Shown piece by piece: positions 32,740 to 43,260 of a stretch of 64,000 nucleotides of DNA. Each line of letters opens with the position of its first letter. Within the stretch, counting starts at the first letter, position 1. Origin of the DNA: Pegoplata infirma (lineage: Eukaryota; Arthropoda; Insecta; Diptera; Anthomyiidae); contig OY992537.1 of the NCBI GenBank assembly GCA_963921195.1, positions 203,818,581-203,882,580 on the forward strand, in the 5' to 3' direction. The notes under the pieces were generated by a model, which was given only the letters and a program-made list of their open reading frames with translations, did no database searches and was not told the origin of the DNA. Both the position numbers and the translations under genes were made by a program.

Positions 32740-33015
32740 TAAACCAAGTAGGAAAGTTAAATTCGACTTTGCCGAATCAATGAATACTAGGGTGGCGGAA
32801 ATTATTTTTTTTTTTTTCAAGTTTCGAAAACGTTGGGGTCGTGAAATTGCCTTTTAGGGTCGATATTAACACACACAAATATTGGACCTATTGGGCAAAG
32901 GCTTTGGGTAATTTTTTAAAGTCGAAATTCGGAAAGTTCCAAACAAAGCGACAAAAAGTATTAGTTAGTATTCGGACATTACTGAAAAAGTCTTTTATGG
33001 TAAAAAACTTTTTAT
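32740..33015 (+). repeat. INE-1-like 5' edge with inserted GGTGG repeat
   Basis: AAGTAGGAAAGTTAAATTCG, then GACTTTGCCGAATCAATGAA is an INE-1-like 5' edge. From about 32790 (GGGTGGCGGAAATT) the sequence is another repeat (AAACGTTGGGGTCG, AATATTGGACCTATTGGGCA, AAAGGCTTTGGGTA) that recurs in inverted orientation at 36860-37085. Confidence 0.6.
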
Positions 33016-33403
33016 TTTTTTTTTTCTTATTTTTAATCAGTTTTTTGTTTAAAAAAAAATTTAATATTATCTCAGTGCACTATAGGGAATTTATAAGAAA
33101 TTGTTGGCCAAAAGTCCATTTTTGATGTGTTCAAAAAAACTTTTTTCTGATGACATTATAAAGATGACTAAACGAAAGTAGTCTAGCACACATATTTTTG
33201 TTCACCAAACTCTTTTGCCGCTAGTACGGAGGCTTCCAAAACAAAATTTATTTTTTATTTTTTATACCCTCCAACCACCGGTATTGGACCACCGATATTT
33301 TTTGAGTGTGAAGCAAACTTTGAAGAATTAATTTCAATACCAAAAAACATTTCTTTGTAATTCCACTAACAGTAAAATGAGATTTTCAACAAAATTTTAA
33401 TTT

Positions 33404-34245
33404 TATAACCTCCAACTAGAGAAGGGCGCGTGAGTGGATTTGGACTCACACTCACTCACGCTCACGCAAAAAATAATCGAATCACTCACGCCATTTTTTT
33501 TTACTCACGCTCACTCACTATGCACGTGAGTAATAAAAAAATTACTCACGCTCACGCGTGACTCGCGCCAGATTCAATCACGCTCACGTGTGAGTCACGC
33601 AAAATCTACTCACGCAATAAAATTTTCTTACAAAAAAAAAACTCCAAAAATTTTTTTTTTTACAAAAAATTAAAAAAAAAAAAAAAATTGGGCAAATCAA
33701 AAAATCTAATCACGCAAACTCACGCAAAAAATAAAGGACTCACTCACTTATCACTCACTCAGATTTTTTTTTCAACTCACGCTCACTCACAATCACGTGA
33801 TTGAAATGAAAACCACTCACACTCACGCGTGATTCACGTGAATCACGCAAATCACGTGACTAGCGCCCATCTCTTCTACCTCCAACTATAGTATGCGGTT
33901 ATACTCACTTTGTCATTCCGTGTGTAACGCATTGAAATATCGGTGTAGGACCCTATAACGTATATATTTTTTTTATCAGTGATCGATTCTAAGATATTCT
34001 AGCGGTGTCCGTCCGTCCGTCTGTCCGTCTGTAGAGGACACAATACAGTCCAAAATAAAAGAGCTAGACTTTCGAAGTTTGGCACAAATATATCTTTTAT
34101 TTCTAGGCAAATTAAGTTCGGAAATGGGCAAAATCGGACCAAGGGGACAAAAGTTCCCCCTTAGAGAACTAAACCAACCTAAGAAAAATATAATTTTTTG
34201 CAGGATTTTTTGTACTTTTCTTAAGCAAATTCAACACTCTTATGT
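33404..34245 (-). mobile_element. INE-1-like Helentron, short subfamily, interrupted
   Basis: Reverse-oriented copy close to 4668-5372: terminal hairpin (TATAACCTCCAACTA..TAGTATGCGGTTATAC), ACTCACTTTGTCATTCCGTG, (GTCC)n at 34008-34035, AAAATAAAAGAGCTAGACTT and ACAAAAGTTCCCCCTT. The 5' edge reads AAATTCAACACTCTTA near 34245. The hairpin is split by the insertion at 33419-33877. A shorter TATACCCTCCAACCACC piece sits at 33264. Confidence 0.75.
33419..33877. mobile_element. CTCACG-repeat element with GGGCGC ends
   Basis: It starts GAGAAGGGCGCG and ends AGCGCCCATCTCTTCT (inverted ends with one mismatch and a small offset). ACCTCCAACTA lies on both sides (33408-33418 and 33878-33888), an 11-bp match, part or all of which may be the target duplication. 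The 459-bp body is dominated by CTCACTCACGCTCACG and CACGTGA motifs on both sides of an A/T-rich middle, so the halves can pair. No coding frame. The class is unknown. Confidence 0.7.
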
Positions 34246-34625
34246 CAGAAGAAGGTGACCACTAAAAATTAACAAAACTTACGCAACAAGAAGTTTAAAG
34301 TTCTGCAATTGGACCGAAGGGACTAGAAAAATATTTTTTTCCAGCCACCTTTTGTGGGCGTGGATGTAGAAAAAAATCAAAATTTTTTTACGAAATTCCA
34401 TTAAAAACGCGAATTATCAGGACCGAACATGCAAATTTTTTTAAACACAGCCTTAAAAAAACATGCCGCCAAATAACTTATTAAATTTCGAGTCAATATC
34501 CCAGCTTTTACGGTTTTGGTCAGAAAATACCAGAAAAATCTCTATAGTTCAGTGTTAAGAAGATGTAAATTTTTTAATTATCGTATTATTTAACTTGGCC
34601 TTTAGTACAATTTGAAATTAATTTA

Positions 34626-35200
34626 ACAACAAGTAGAAAAGTTAAACTCGACTTGCCCGAATCTATGAATACCCTCCGCAATGCCCTTTTTACGTGATAG
34701 TAAATTTTCTAACGTGAAAAGAATAACATTTTTGGTTAGAAATATTTTATTTTGTGAAAAAAACTTTTTTTTAGTAATTTTTGAAAAAAAAAAAAATAAT
34801 TTACTAAATTTTTTTTTGAGTGTAAAATTTTTTTCGAGTTTAAATTGTTTTTGAGTGTATTTTTTTTTTCGTTTTAGTGTAAAAATATTTTTGAGTGACA
34901 AAAATACCTTGTAAAATATTTTTGTGACTTTCCAATGTTTTTAAAACATGTTTAACGGGTTTTCAACACGTGAATTTAAGGTGAAACTAATCTGAAATTC
35001 ACGGTTTTGCTAATAACTTTTGAACCACTGGACCGATTTGGCCGATTTAAAACGAACTGGACCAGAGAAACGGCAAATATATATGCCATACTTCAGCACC
35101 CTCAGAAATTCCGTTCGAAAGTTACCGTGTGTTTTATCTCGTAAATTCCAGAAAAACCCTTGCCGAAATTCACTCATTTGCTTATAACTTTTGAACCAAA
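34626..35200 (+). repeat. INE-1-like Helentron, long subfamily, 5' part
   Basis: 5' edge AACAAGTAGAAAAGTTAAA, CTCGACTTGCCCGAA and AATACCCTCCGCAATGCCC; then GTGACAAAAATACCTTGTAA, CATGTTTAACGGGTTTTCAA, AACCACTGGACCGATTTGG and CTTATAACTTTTGAACC. The 3' part with microsatellite and hairpin is absent. Sibling of 45008-45709 and 28053-30280. Confidence 0.75.
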
Positions 35201-35465
35201 AATCAATAACTTCTTTATTTCTGCATGTAAATAGCTAAAATTGAATATTCAAATTAAGAATAACATATCTGATACCTTTCCCAAATGTTGGACCTACAAA
35301 TACAGTGGTTGGCCAAATAATCATGGACGTCCCAAATCTATCAAACATGTCTGCATATAAACAACAATAATTTTATATCCGAATTAAGAATAATATATCT
35401 GATCTCTTTTCAAAACGTTGGACATACAAATATAGTGGTTGGCCAACTAAGCATGGACGTGTCAA
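35200..35465 (+). repeat. Tandem ~130-bp unit with CAGTGGTTGGCCAA
   Basis: Two units share GAATTAAGAATAA.ATATCTGAT, GTTGGAC.TACAAATA, AGTGGTTGGCCAA.TAA.CATG and GACGT..CAAAT.TATCAAAC. The TACAGTGGTTGGCCAAATAA block (35301) resembles a Tc1-like terminal repeat. Confidence 0.6.
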
Positions 35466-35639
35466 ATGTATCAAACTAATTAAGATGGGGGTTGGAACTA
35501 AAATACAGCCTTAATGTTATCCTTTTTAATTCTTTTTTTTTTTTTAATATTAACAATCGTAATTTTTTTAAAAGTTTAAAAGACAAAGAATTGCCAGGGT
35601 TTCTAGTTAATTGTGAGATCTTTTTTTTTTTTTTTGAGG

Positions 35640-35940
35640 ACAAAATGGCCGCAGTTGTAAAGCAAAAACTACTTAACCGATTTTGATGAAATTTTTTTTT
35701 GATTTGTAGATTATTTAATTTTCTAATACTTATCGTGGCCATTTTTTAAAATTTGACCTAATTAATATTTGAATGAAAGTAGAAATTGCAATTTTTCTAT
35801 TTTTAAATTTACGTCAGCAAAAATCAAATTTTTTCCCAAAAATGGCCACGTTAAGTGCTAGAAAATTTAATTATCAACAAAGCAAAAAAAAAAAATCATC
35901 AAAATCGGTTTAGTAGTTTTTGCTGTAAAAATGCTGCCAA
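35640..35940. repeat. Palindrome around AGCAAAAACTACT
   Basis: Left AAGCAAAAACTACTTAACCG, ATTTTGATGA..; right TCATCAAAATCGG, TTTAGTAGTTTTTGCTG. An inner pair also exists (ACTTATCGTGGCCATTTTT / AAAATGGCCACGTTAAGTGC). A non-coding foldback of about 300 bp. Confidence 0.65.
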
Positions 35941-36479
35941 TTTTTCCCTTAAAAAAAAAAACAACACACGATATTTTGGGGGAGTTTGTAGGTTTAAAAA
36001 AGTCCACCATTTGTAAAAAATGAGTCCACTAAAAATGCTCTGGTTTAAAGAATCGGTAAAAGTAGGGCCTGAAATTTATATACTTGCTTTCAATAGTTAA
36101 AAGTACAAACTCCTTTTTATAGCTAACCTCTAATAGCCTCTAATTGATTTTTATGGTCTTTCAAAATTAATTTTTTTTAGAGTTTTTTTTTAATTTTTAT
36201 CTAATTTTCATACACATCACTTTAAGACAAAAACTCACACAAAATCTGCAAAAACCACATGGAATGATTATTTACTATAGGAATTAAAAAACCATGTGCG
36301 AACTTACAAAAATAATGTGAAGAAAAATTCATAGCCAACTTTTATTGAAAACTAAAATATACATTTCAAAAAAAGCTGAAATGAAAAGCGAAAAAAACCC
36401 AACTTTGCACCACTTTGGACAATAATATAGTGTTACAAGGCCCAAAAACAGATTTAGGTTGTATGTTTTGAAGTATTAG

Positions 36480-36831
36480 CTATAATATAGCAAACAAATT
36501 TCATCAAGATTTAAAAAAAAAATAAAATGATTTTTGGCCGGAATTGACCACCGTGCACTGGACCGATTTCGTTGGATTGCAACACCAACCTGACCAGGTA
36601 AATGTCCACCATATATGCCAAGCTTCAGGAGCCTGCGTAAAGTCTTTCAAAAGTTGGCGTGTTTTCACCAGACAGACGGACAGACGGACGGACATCGCTA
36701 GATCGCCTTAAAATCGATCGAGGATCATGAATATATATACTTTATGGGGCCCTAGACCAATATCTCGAGGTGTTACAAACGGAATGACGAACTTATATAT
36801 ACCCACTATAACTAGAATGGAGGGTATAGAA
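36480..36831 (+). repeat. INE-1-like 3' part, intact hairpin
   Basis: CACTGGACCGATTTCGTTGG, AACCTGACCAGGTAAATG, AGACGGACAGACGGACGGAC (36668-36692), CATCGCTAGATCGCCTTAAA, TTTATGGGGCCCTAGACCAA and the hairpin TATACCCACTATAACTAGAATGGAGGGTATA. Confidence 0.8.
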
Positions 36832-36859
36832 AATAAATTATTTTTGAAAAAAAAAAATT

Positions 36860-37085
36860 TTAAAAAATTTTAACATAAAAACACTTTTTTAGCAATGCCC
36901 GAATATGAACTAATATTTTAGCAAAAACAATCACTTTGTTCGAAACTTTCCCATTTTAAAAACAAAAAAGCTACCCAAAGCCTTTGTTCTACAGGTCCAA
37001 TATTTTTGGATGTTAATATCATCCCTAAAAAGCAACTTTCCGGACCCCAACGTTTTTGAAATTCAAAAAAAGTTAAATTTGCTCC
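36860..37085 (-). repeat. GGTGG/ACGTTGGGGTC repeat, inverted copy
   Basis: Reverse-complement match of 32790-33015: CCCAAAGCCTTTGTTCTACA, GGTCCAATATTT, CCCCAACGTTTTTGAAAT. It ends in CTCCACCCTTATAAAAACCC, directly joined to an INE-1-like 5' region. Confidence 0.65.
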
Positions 37086-37087
37086 AC

Positions 37088-37637
37088 CCTTATAAAAACC
37101 CTCCACAATTCACTTTTTAAGTAATAGTATACTTTCTAACGTGAAAAATTTAACAATTTTAATAAAAAATATTTTATATGAAGTAAAAATTATTTTTAGT
37201 AATTAAAAAAAAATTGACTAAAATTTTTTTCGTGTGTAATTTTTTGTTTTAGAGTAAAAATATTTTTGAGTGATAAAAATACTTTGTAAAATATATTTTT
37301 GTTTTTAAAGCTTTGTTTTTTAACAGTGAATCTGAATTCTGAAATTTTCGCTCATAACTTTTCAGCCACAGGGCAGATTTTGCTAAAACTTAATATCTAC
37401 TTGGCCAGAGGAATACAAGCCTGTTGAGGTAAATTTAAAATATGTAAGCCTAGGATAAGTCTTTCGAAAGTTAGCGTGTTTTCAAGAGACAAACGGACTG
37501 ACATCCCTAGATCGACTTAAAATCGAGTGAAGATCATGAATAAATATACATTATGACATAGACCAAAATTTTGTTGTGATAAAAATGGAATCACAAACTT
37601 CTATATACCCTCTATCTCTAGAGTGGAGGGTATAAAA
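37088..37637 (+). mobile_element. INE-1-like Helentron, nearly complete
   Basis: It starts at CCTCCACAATTCACTTTTTA (5' hairpin lost), with TTCTAACGTGAAAAAT, AATATTTTTGAGTGATAAAA, TCATAACTTTTCAGCCACAG and only a trace of the microsatellite (AAACGGACTGACATC). The terminal hairpin TATACCCTCTATCTCTAGAGTGGAGGGTATA is intact. Confidence 0.75.
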
Positions 37638-37639
37638 AA

Positions 37640-38860
37640 TGGCAAGTATTTAAAGTTTTTGTATGTTCAATAGGGGTATAACCAAAATAGGAACCGATGA
37701 TAACCGTATGGTGAATGTTATTCTGATAACAAAAACCGTTATCCGGGGTCATTTTGGCCCAAAAACCTTCGCCACCGATTGCAATTTCTAAAACACCATA
37801 AATTGAAATTTTTTATATTTTATGGTGGGATTCCTTCTCATCCACCGGTTTTTGTTTTTTTGTCGTTTTACAAAACAAGACCAAAATTACAGAATGGTTT
37901 TCGACATTAGAAAAATGGGTTTCCTGAATAATTAGCGAAAACATCATCGCGATCGGTGCCGAACCTTTTTTCACATTCGCGAAAAAAAGAACACATATTT
38001 CTTATTAATTTTTCATGTACTTTCTTACTATGATAGGTCCTTTTTGATATTTGCAAAAAAACACAAATAGTTATATCCCTAATGTTCAAGATGTCCTACT
38101 TTAGAATTCTCTGGTGGTGCTCCTATTGGATATGTCGGTTCCAACTAAATTACGTTAGCAATTACCGGTATAAATTTTCACTCTAATCAGTCCAATACTT
38201 ACTGAAAAGATGAATTTTTAAAAATAAACCACTGTGCACAGTTTGTTTTTAAAACAATTTCACTTTTACTGCAACACAACGCAATAATGTATGCACACAG
38301 TTTTACTGTCGCAATTTTTTTTTTTCTTTCCATACAGTTTGTTTATTTTTTAATTTTTTTGCGTAAAAATATTATAAAATATTTAACGCAATAACCTCAA
38401 TAATATGCAAAAGTATAATAAAATGAATATAAATTATGTTTTCCCATTTTATGTTTTATTTTTTGTAGCTGTAAGTTCTTACAAAACTATAAATGATAAA
38501 AAATTATAGAAAAACAAATTTTAATTTTTTATTCTCTACAATTTACAAAAAAAAAATAAAATAATAAAACATTATGGTACTTTATTATGGCAAACAATGT
38601 TGTAGTTGATATTTTGTTGTCAATAAAAGAAATTACAGAAAAAAAAAAAGAAAAATTGAATTGACACAAATTTTGCAATTTTTTGTTATTTATTTTATGT
38701 GAATAATATACTACATCAGCTTCTTCCAATAGGAAATAAACAAACACTATAAGTTGTTTGTAAAGAGAAAACAATTTTTAAAATATTTTTGTTTTTTGTT
38801 TGCAAACCATTAACTATGGGAAAGAAATTTCACTTTTGGGTGGAAATAAGAAAAACTTCT
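37640..38860. other. AT-rich intronic spacer
   Basis: It contains a less AT-biased part (37670-38240) with GATAACCGTATGG and GTTATCCGGGG but no recognised gene; the rest is poly-A/T rich. Confidence 0.5.
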
Positions 38861-39039
38861 CACACAAAGAAAACCTGTTCAAATTACTAGAAAAAGTCTC
38901 GTAGTCCCATTTTACCAATATTTGAAAGCTTTCCTTATTTTTAACAAAAAAAAATCGATTGAAACATTTTTTTTTTGAACTTTACAATTTTTTTTTGTAA
39001 TTTTACAAATTTCCAAGTTTTTTTTTACAAAAAAAAAAT

Positions 39040-39310
39040 CAAAATAATTTACGAGAATTCCTTGCAAGTTTTAAATTCTGCAAAAATGAACAATTTTATT
39101 TGTAAAAAGCTTGTAAAATTACAAAAAAGCTCATAGCTTTTACAAGAAATTCTCGTAAAATAGAAGGTAGCACAAAATTTACTATAGTCACGAGAAGTCC
39201 TTGCAATCCTTATAAATTGTTTGTAATTTAACAACCTTTTTATCAATAAAATTGTAATTTTCGCTAGTAACTCGTGTAAAATAGGAAGTAGCAAAAAATT
39301 ATTTTACGAG
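39040..39310. repeat. Tandem/inverted TTTTACGAGAA units
   Basis: Two direct units of about 125 bp share TTGCAAG/CTTGCAATCC, AATTTACGAGAATTCCTTGC / TAGTCACGAGAAGTCCTTGC and TAAAATAG.AGGTAGCA.AAAATT. Each contains ACGAGAA/TTCTCGTAAAA inverted pairs. Confidence 0.55.
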
Positions 39311-39349
39311 GTTTTTTTTAGTAATTTTACAATATTTTTTTTAATATGA

Positions 39350-40605
39350 TAATGTTTTTAGGCTGCTGTCTAATTTTAAAAAAGTTGCTGGACGCCACCT
39401 CAGTTTGACTATATAAGCTAACGATTAATAAAAAAGAAAACATGGATTACTGTTTTCATTTTCTTAAAAACAAAAATTTTAGTAACTTGGCTTTGTAACT
39501 GGGATAATAATTCACCTCGTGGTGAATAAAACTAATATTCAACAGCTGGTGAATAAAACGTAACATACTTATTTTGCATTAATATTATTTTTTTTTTTTC
39601 ATCAATATTTTTTGTCATCAATATTTTTTTTTCCATCAATTTTTTTTTTCGTCAATATTTTTTTTCATCAATATTTGTTTTTCATCAATATTTTTGTTTT
39701 ATCAATATTTTTTTTTTTTTCATCAATATTTTTTTGATTTATCAATATTTTTTTTTCATCAATATTTTTTTTTTCAACAATATTTTTTTTTTTTTCATAA
39801 ATTTTTTTTTTTTTTTATCAATATTTTTCTTTTCATTAAAAATTTTTTTTTTTCATCAATATTTTTTTTATCAATATGTTTTTTTTCATCAATATGTTTT
39901 TTTCCTCAATATTTTTTTTTATTAATATTTTTTTCATCAATATTTTTTTTTTCATCAATATTTTTTGTTCATCAATATTTTTTTTTCATCAATATTTTTT
40001 TTTCATCAATAATTTTTTTTTTCGTCAATATTTTTTTTTTTTCATCAAATTTTTTATTTTCATCAATATTTTTTTTTATCAATATTTTTTTTTTTCATCA
40101 ATATTTTTTTTTTTTCATCAATAATTTTCATCATTATTTTTTATCAATATTTTTTTTCTTCAATATTTTTTTTCACCAATATTTTTTTTTCATCAATATT
40201 TTTTTTATTAATATTTTTTCATCAATATTTTTTTCGTCAATATTTTTTTTTATCAATAATTTTTTTTATCAATATTTTTTTCATCAATATTTTTTTTTTT
40301 CATCAATATTTTTATTTTCATCTATGTATATTTTTTTGTTATCAATATTTTTTTTTTGGTCATCAAAATTTTTTTTCATCAAATTTTTTTTTTCATTCAT
40401 ATTTTTTTTTTTTTTTACATCAAAATTTTTTTTCCATCAATATTTTTTTTAATCAATATTTTTTATTTTATCAATATTTTTTTGTTTTTTCATCAATATT
40501 TTTTTTTTCAACACTATTTTTTTTTTCATCCATATTTTTCGTTCATAAAAAATTTTTATTTTTTTCAACAATATTTTTTTTATCATAATTTTTTTATCAA
40601 TACCC
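39350..40605 (+). mobile_element. CATCAA-type Helitron-like element with long array
   Basis: The 5' module TGATAATGTTTTTAGGCTGC, GGACGCCACCTCAGTTTG is followed by hairpin TTCACCTCGTGGTGAA (39511-39526) and palindrome-like TTCAACAGCTGGTGAA (39538-39553). A ~1-kb array of (TTTTTTTTCATCAATA)n runs 39590-40605. The array gives F/I/Y/S-rich open frames up to 252 codons; these are not genes. Similar array pieces at 41490-41525 and 42200-42480 flank a younger INE-1-like insertion. Confidence 0.8.
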
Positions 40606-40797
40606 AGGCAGAAACTGCCAACCGTTACAAAGAAAAAGTCTTGGAAAAGTACTTTATTTTTTGTGTATAAGGTAGTATGAATTCGAAAAGTGCTTTGCAA
40701 GCGCTTTGTCAATGTTTTTCTATTTAAATCCGTTCAAAGTATAAATTTGTAATTAAAATTTATTAATTTTCATCATAATTGGAATAATTTTTATTTG

Positions 40798-40930
40798 TCT
40801 GCAGGATAAGTGACCGGTCCTTAATAGTTCTCGTGATATATCACTTAGATACAATGACCTATCACAAATTTGACACCTTTTATATAAAAACACCTGTTTC
40901 TTTCGTGAGGAAGTGTCTTAAACTTCGGAT
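40798..40930 (+). repeat. Dispersed repeat, copy 2 (CTGCAGGA.AAGTGA)
   Basis: Matches 5760-5900: CTGCAGGATAAGTGACCGGT, TGACCTATCACAAATTTGAC, ACCTTTTATATAAAA. The surrounding 40606-41335 has no recognised gene. Confidence 0.5.
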
Positions 40931-41335
40931 ACATCACATCTGAAATGTTGCTGGGTTTTCCTTTTGGAACACAACCAGATTCGGTTCAATATATCACTTT
41001 TCTTGGGACTTTTTTCCTTAAAACATTTTTATTCCAAAACGCATAGAAGTGCAAACAAATTTTTGTGTACGGAACTTATGGAACTTTGTATGGGTTCTAC
41101 AAGTAGAACTGGGGCGATTCCTTTAAAATTTGGAACGATGATTAGTGGACACAAAATACGTTTATCTGTTATTTTTTTTAAAGAATACCAATTATAATAT
41201 GGTTACTAGGATCATTAAACCCAAATTTAAAGGGGGACGTTTCTATGTGGGCTAGGTATAAACATAAACCGTTTTTTTCCAATTTCAACAGGATTCGTCC
41301 TTTTTCAAAAGAAGATAATTGCGACCTGTATTTTA

Positions 41336-41482
41336 CATGGATGGACGTCGCTAAATCGACTTAAAACTAATTTTGAGTAGATCAGTATGCTAAAAGGTTG
41401 ATCTAGGACTTATTTCGGGGAGTTTCAAACATAAGCACAAACTCATTTTACCCCGTACCTCAGAGTGGTGTTGGGTATAAAA
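41336..41482 (+). repeat. INE-1-like 3' end, decayed
   Basis: ATGGACGTCGCTAAATCGAC, CTTAAAACTAATTTTGAG and a decayed hairpin TACCCCGTACCTCAGAGTGG..GGGTATAAAAA. Confidence 0.5.
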
Positions 41483-41525
41483 ATAAAGAAAAAAAAAAAT
41501 GTCAATAATTTTTTTTATCAATATT

Positions 41526-42198
41526 TTTATACCCTCCACTCTAGTGATAGAGGGTATATATAAGTTTGTCATTCTGTTTGTAACTCGTCGAAATATCGAT
41601 CTGGGACCCCATAAAGTATATATATTCATGATCCCCGATCGATTTTAAGACATTCTAGCGATGTCCGTCTGTCCGTCTGTCCGTCTGTCCGTCTGTCCGT
41701 CTGTCCGTCTGTCCGTCTGTCCGTCTGTCTGTCTGTCTGTCTGTCTGTGGAAAATGCTGTCGCGGACAAAATATTGCACAGAGATGACTGAAACTTAACA
41801 TTTTTATTGGAAGTTCTCCCGAGAAGTTTGGTATTGCATTTGAGCGATATCGGTTCAGCGGTTCAAAAGTTATGAACGAAAATGTAAGCACACCTCAAAA
41901 ATTTCAGTACATTCAACATAACCTAAAAATACAAAATGCTTTAATTCGGCTTCTGGTTGGCATATGTGAACGTAATTGAACACCAAATGGTATTTAAACA
42001 AGTACGAACATAAAAAAAAATAAAAAATCGCGGATTTTTTTTACCAAAATTTTTTTTCGCGAAAATTTTTTTTTTCAAAAAAATTTTTTTTTTTCAAAAG
42101 TAATTTCCTTTTAAATAAAGTTTTTTGCAATAATCTTTTTGAAATTGTGGCGGGTATCACTACATTCGGCAAGGCCGAATTTAACTTTTTTACTTGTT
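41526..42198 (-). mobile_element. INE-1-like Helentron, complete copy
   Basis: The 3' hairpin TATACCCTCCACTCTAGTGATAGAGGGTATA is at the left. A 92-bp (GTCY)n microsatellite spans 41661-41752, the largest in the window. AGCGGTTCAAAAGTTATGAA follows. The 5' end (GTGGCGGGTATCACTACATT, hairpin TTCGGCAAGGCCGAA, TTTACTTGTT) is at the right. CATCAA-type array sequence lies on both sides, so it inserted into that array. 673 bp, non-autonomous. Confidence 0.85.
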
Positions 42199-42199
42199 T

Positions 42200-42480
42200 T
42201 CATCCATTTTTTTTTTTCATCAATATTTTTTTCATTCCTATTTTTTTTTCATACCTATTTTTTTTCAACACAGTTTTTTTTTCATCAATATTTTTTTATC
42301 TTCATTTTTTTATCAATATTTTTTGTTTCATCAATTGATTTTCATCAATTTTTTTTTTATCACCGGGCCCAGCCCAAAATATTCGTGCCCGTAAAGTGCA
42401 ATTTAGCCATTTTTTTTTGTCATCAAATATTCTTTTTATCAATAATCTTTTTTCATTATAAACTTTTTTTCATAAAAAAC
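42200..42480 (+). repeat. CATCAATA array continuation
   Basis: TTTTTTTTTCATCAATATTT-type units continue after the INE-1-like insertion; the short unrelated stretch CACCGGGCCCAGCCC..GTAAAGTGCAATTT at 42362-42408 interrupts them. Confidence 0.65.
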
Positions 42481-42544
42481 ATTTTTATCGAAAAACACAG
42501 ACAAACAGATTGATGGATATCACCAGGGACAGGACCTTTATGCA

Positions 42545-42965
42545 CAAAGAAGCTATGTTTTAGGCGCCTAAAATATGCACTAAAAAGTCTTGAAATATGC
42601 ACTAAAAATCTTAAAATATTCACTAAAATTCACAAATATCCACTTGTGTTTTTACTTCAAATAAAAAATAAAATATAATTTGAATTCAGTCTGGCATTTT
42701 AAGCTTAGATATGCATATATACAGTGTGTATAAAATGTTATTAGAAAAGTAAAAATTATCTAAAAAATTTTTTAATTGCTTTAATGCAAAAAAATATCAT
42801 TAAAAAATCTTAAAAATAGCTACAAATACTAAAAAATAGCTAAAAAACTAAAATTTATACAAAATATGACCTAAAAATATGCATTTATAGCGAAATATTA
42901 GCAAAATATGCAAAAATATGAATTTTAAGCAAAACATGCAAAAATATGCACTAACGAATCGATGC
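42545..42965. repeat. AAAATATGCAC-rich element
   Basis: Starts near GGCGCCTAAAATATGCACT and contains many AAATATGCACTAAAA, AAAAATAGCTA and GCAAAATATGCAAAAATATG units, ending AATATGCACTAACGAATC. The sequences on either side are INE-1-like/CATCAA-type pieces, so it looks inserted; ends are not exact. Confidence 0.5.
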
Positions 42966-42999
42966 CAATTTAAAGCAAATTTTTTGATTCGCAAAGGTA

Positions 43000-43260
43000 T
43001 CTTATTTATGCTGATCTATGACCAGAAAGTCCTTTCCTTGGATATCACTAATATGACTTAGAAACTTTACGGATCAATAATATATAAACATAATGGGGTC
43101 CTCAAACAATATTTCGATGCGTTTTGCATGGAATGACAAATTAATATCGCGTTATTTTTTCTAGAAAAATTTTGCTTTGGAAATATCACCTAATTATACA
43201 GCAAAACATTATCATGATTTAATGTGTTAGGCAAGAGTACAAACTTCGCAGACATTTTTT
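43000..43260 (+). repeat. INE-1-like / CATCAA-type 3' piece
   Basis: GGATATCACTAATATGACTT, ACATAATGGGGTCCTCAAAC, TTCGATGCGTTTTGCATGGA, AAATTTTGCTTTGGAAATATC and TATCATGATTTAATGTGTTAGGC match 58260-58430 in order. Confidence 0.6.

Noticed and set aside
33260..33300. CCACCGGTATTGGACCACCGATAT as a possible next DIP exon start (PPDI-type).
   Set aside because: No pyrimidine tract and AG in the right phase, and the surroundings are an INE-1-like terminal piece.
39694..40670. Open frames up to 252 codons rich in F, I, Y and S.
   Set aside because: They follow the (TTTTTTTTCATCAATA)n array in three frames at once; a T-rich tandem without stops explains them.
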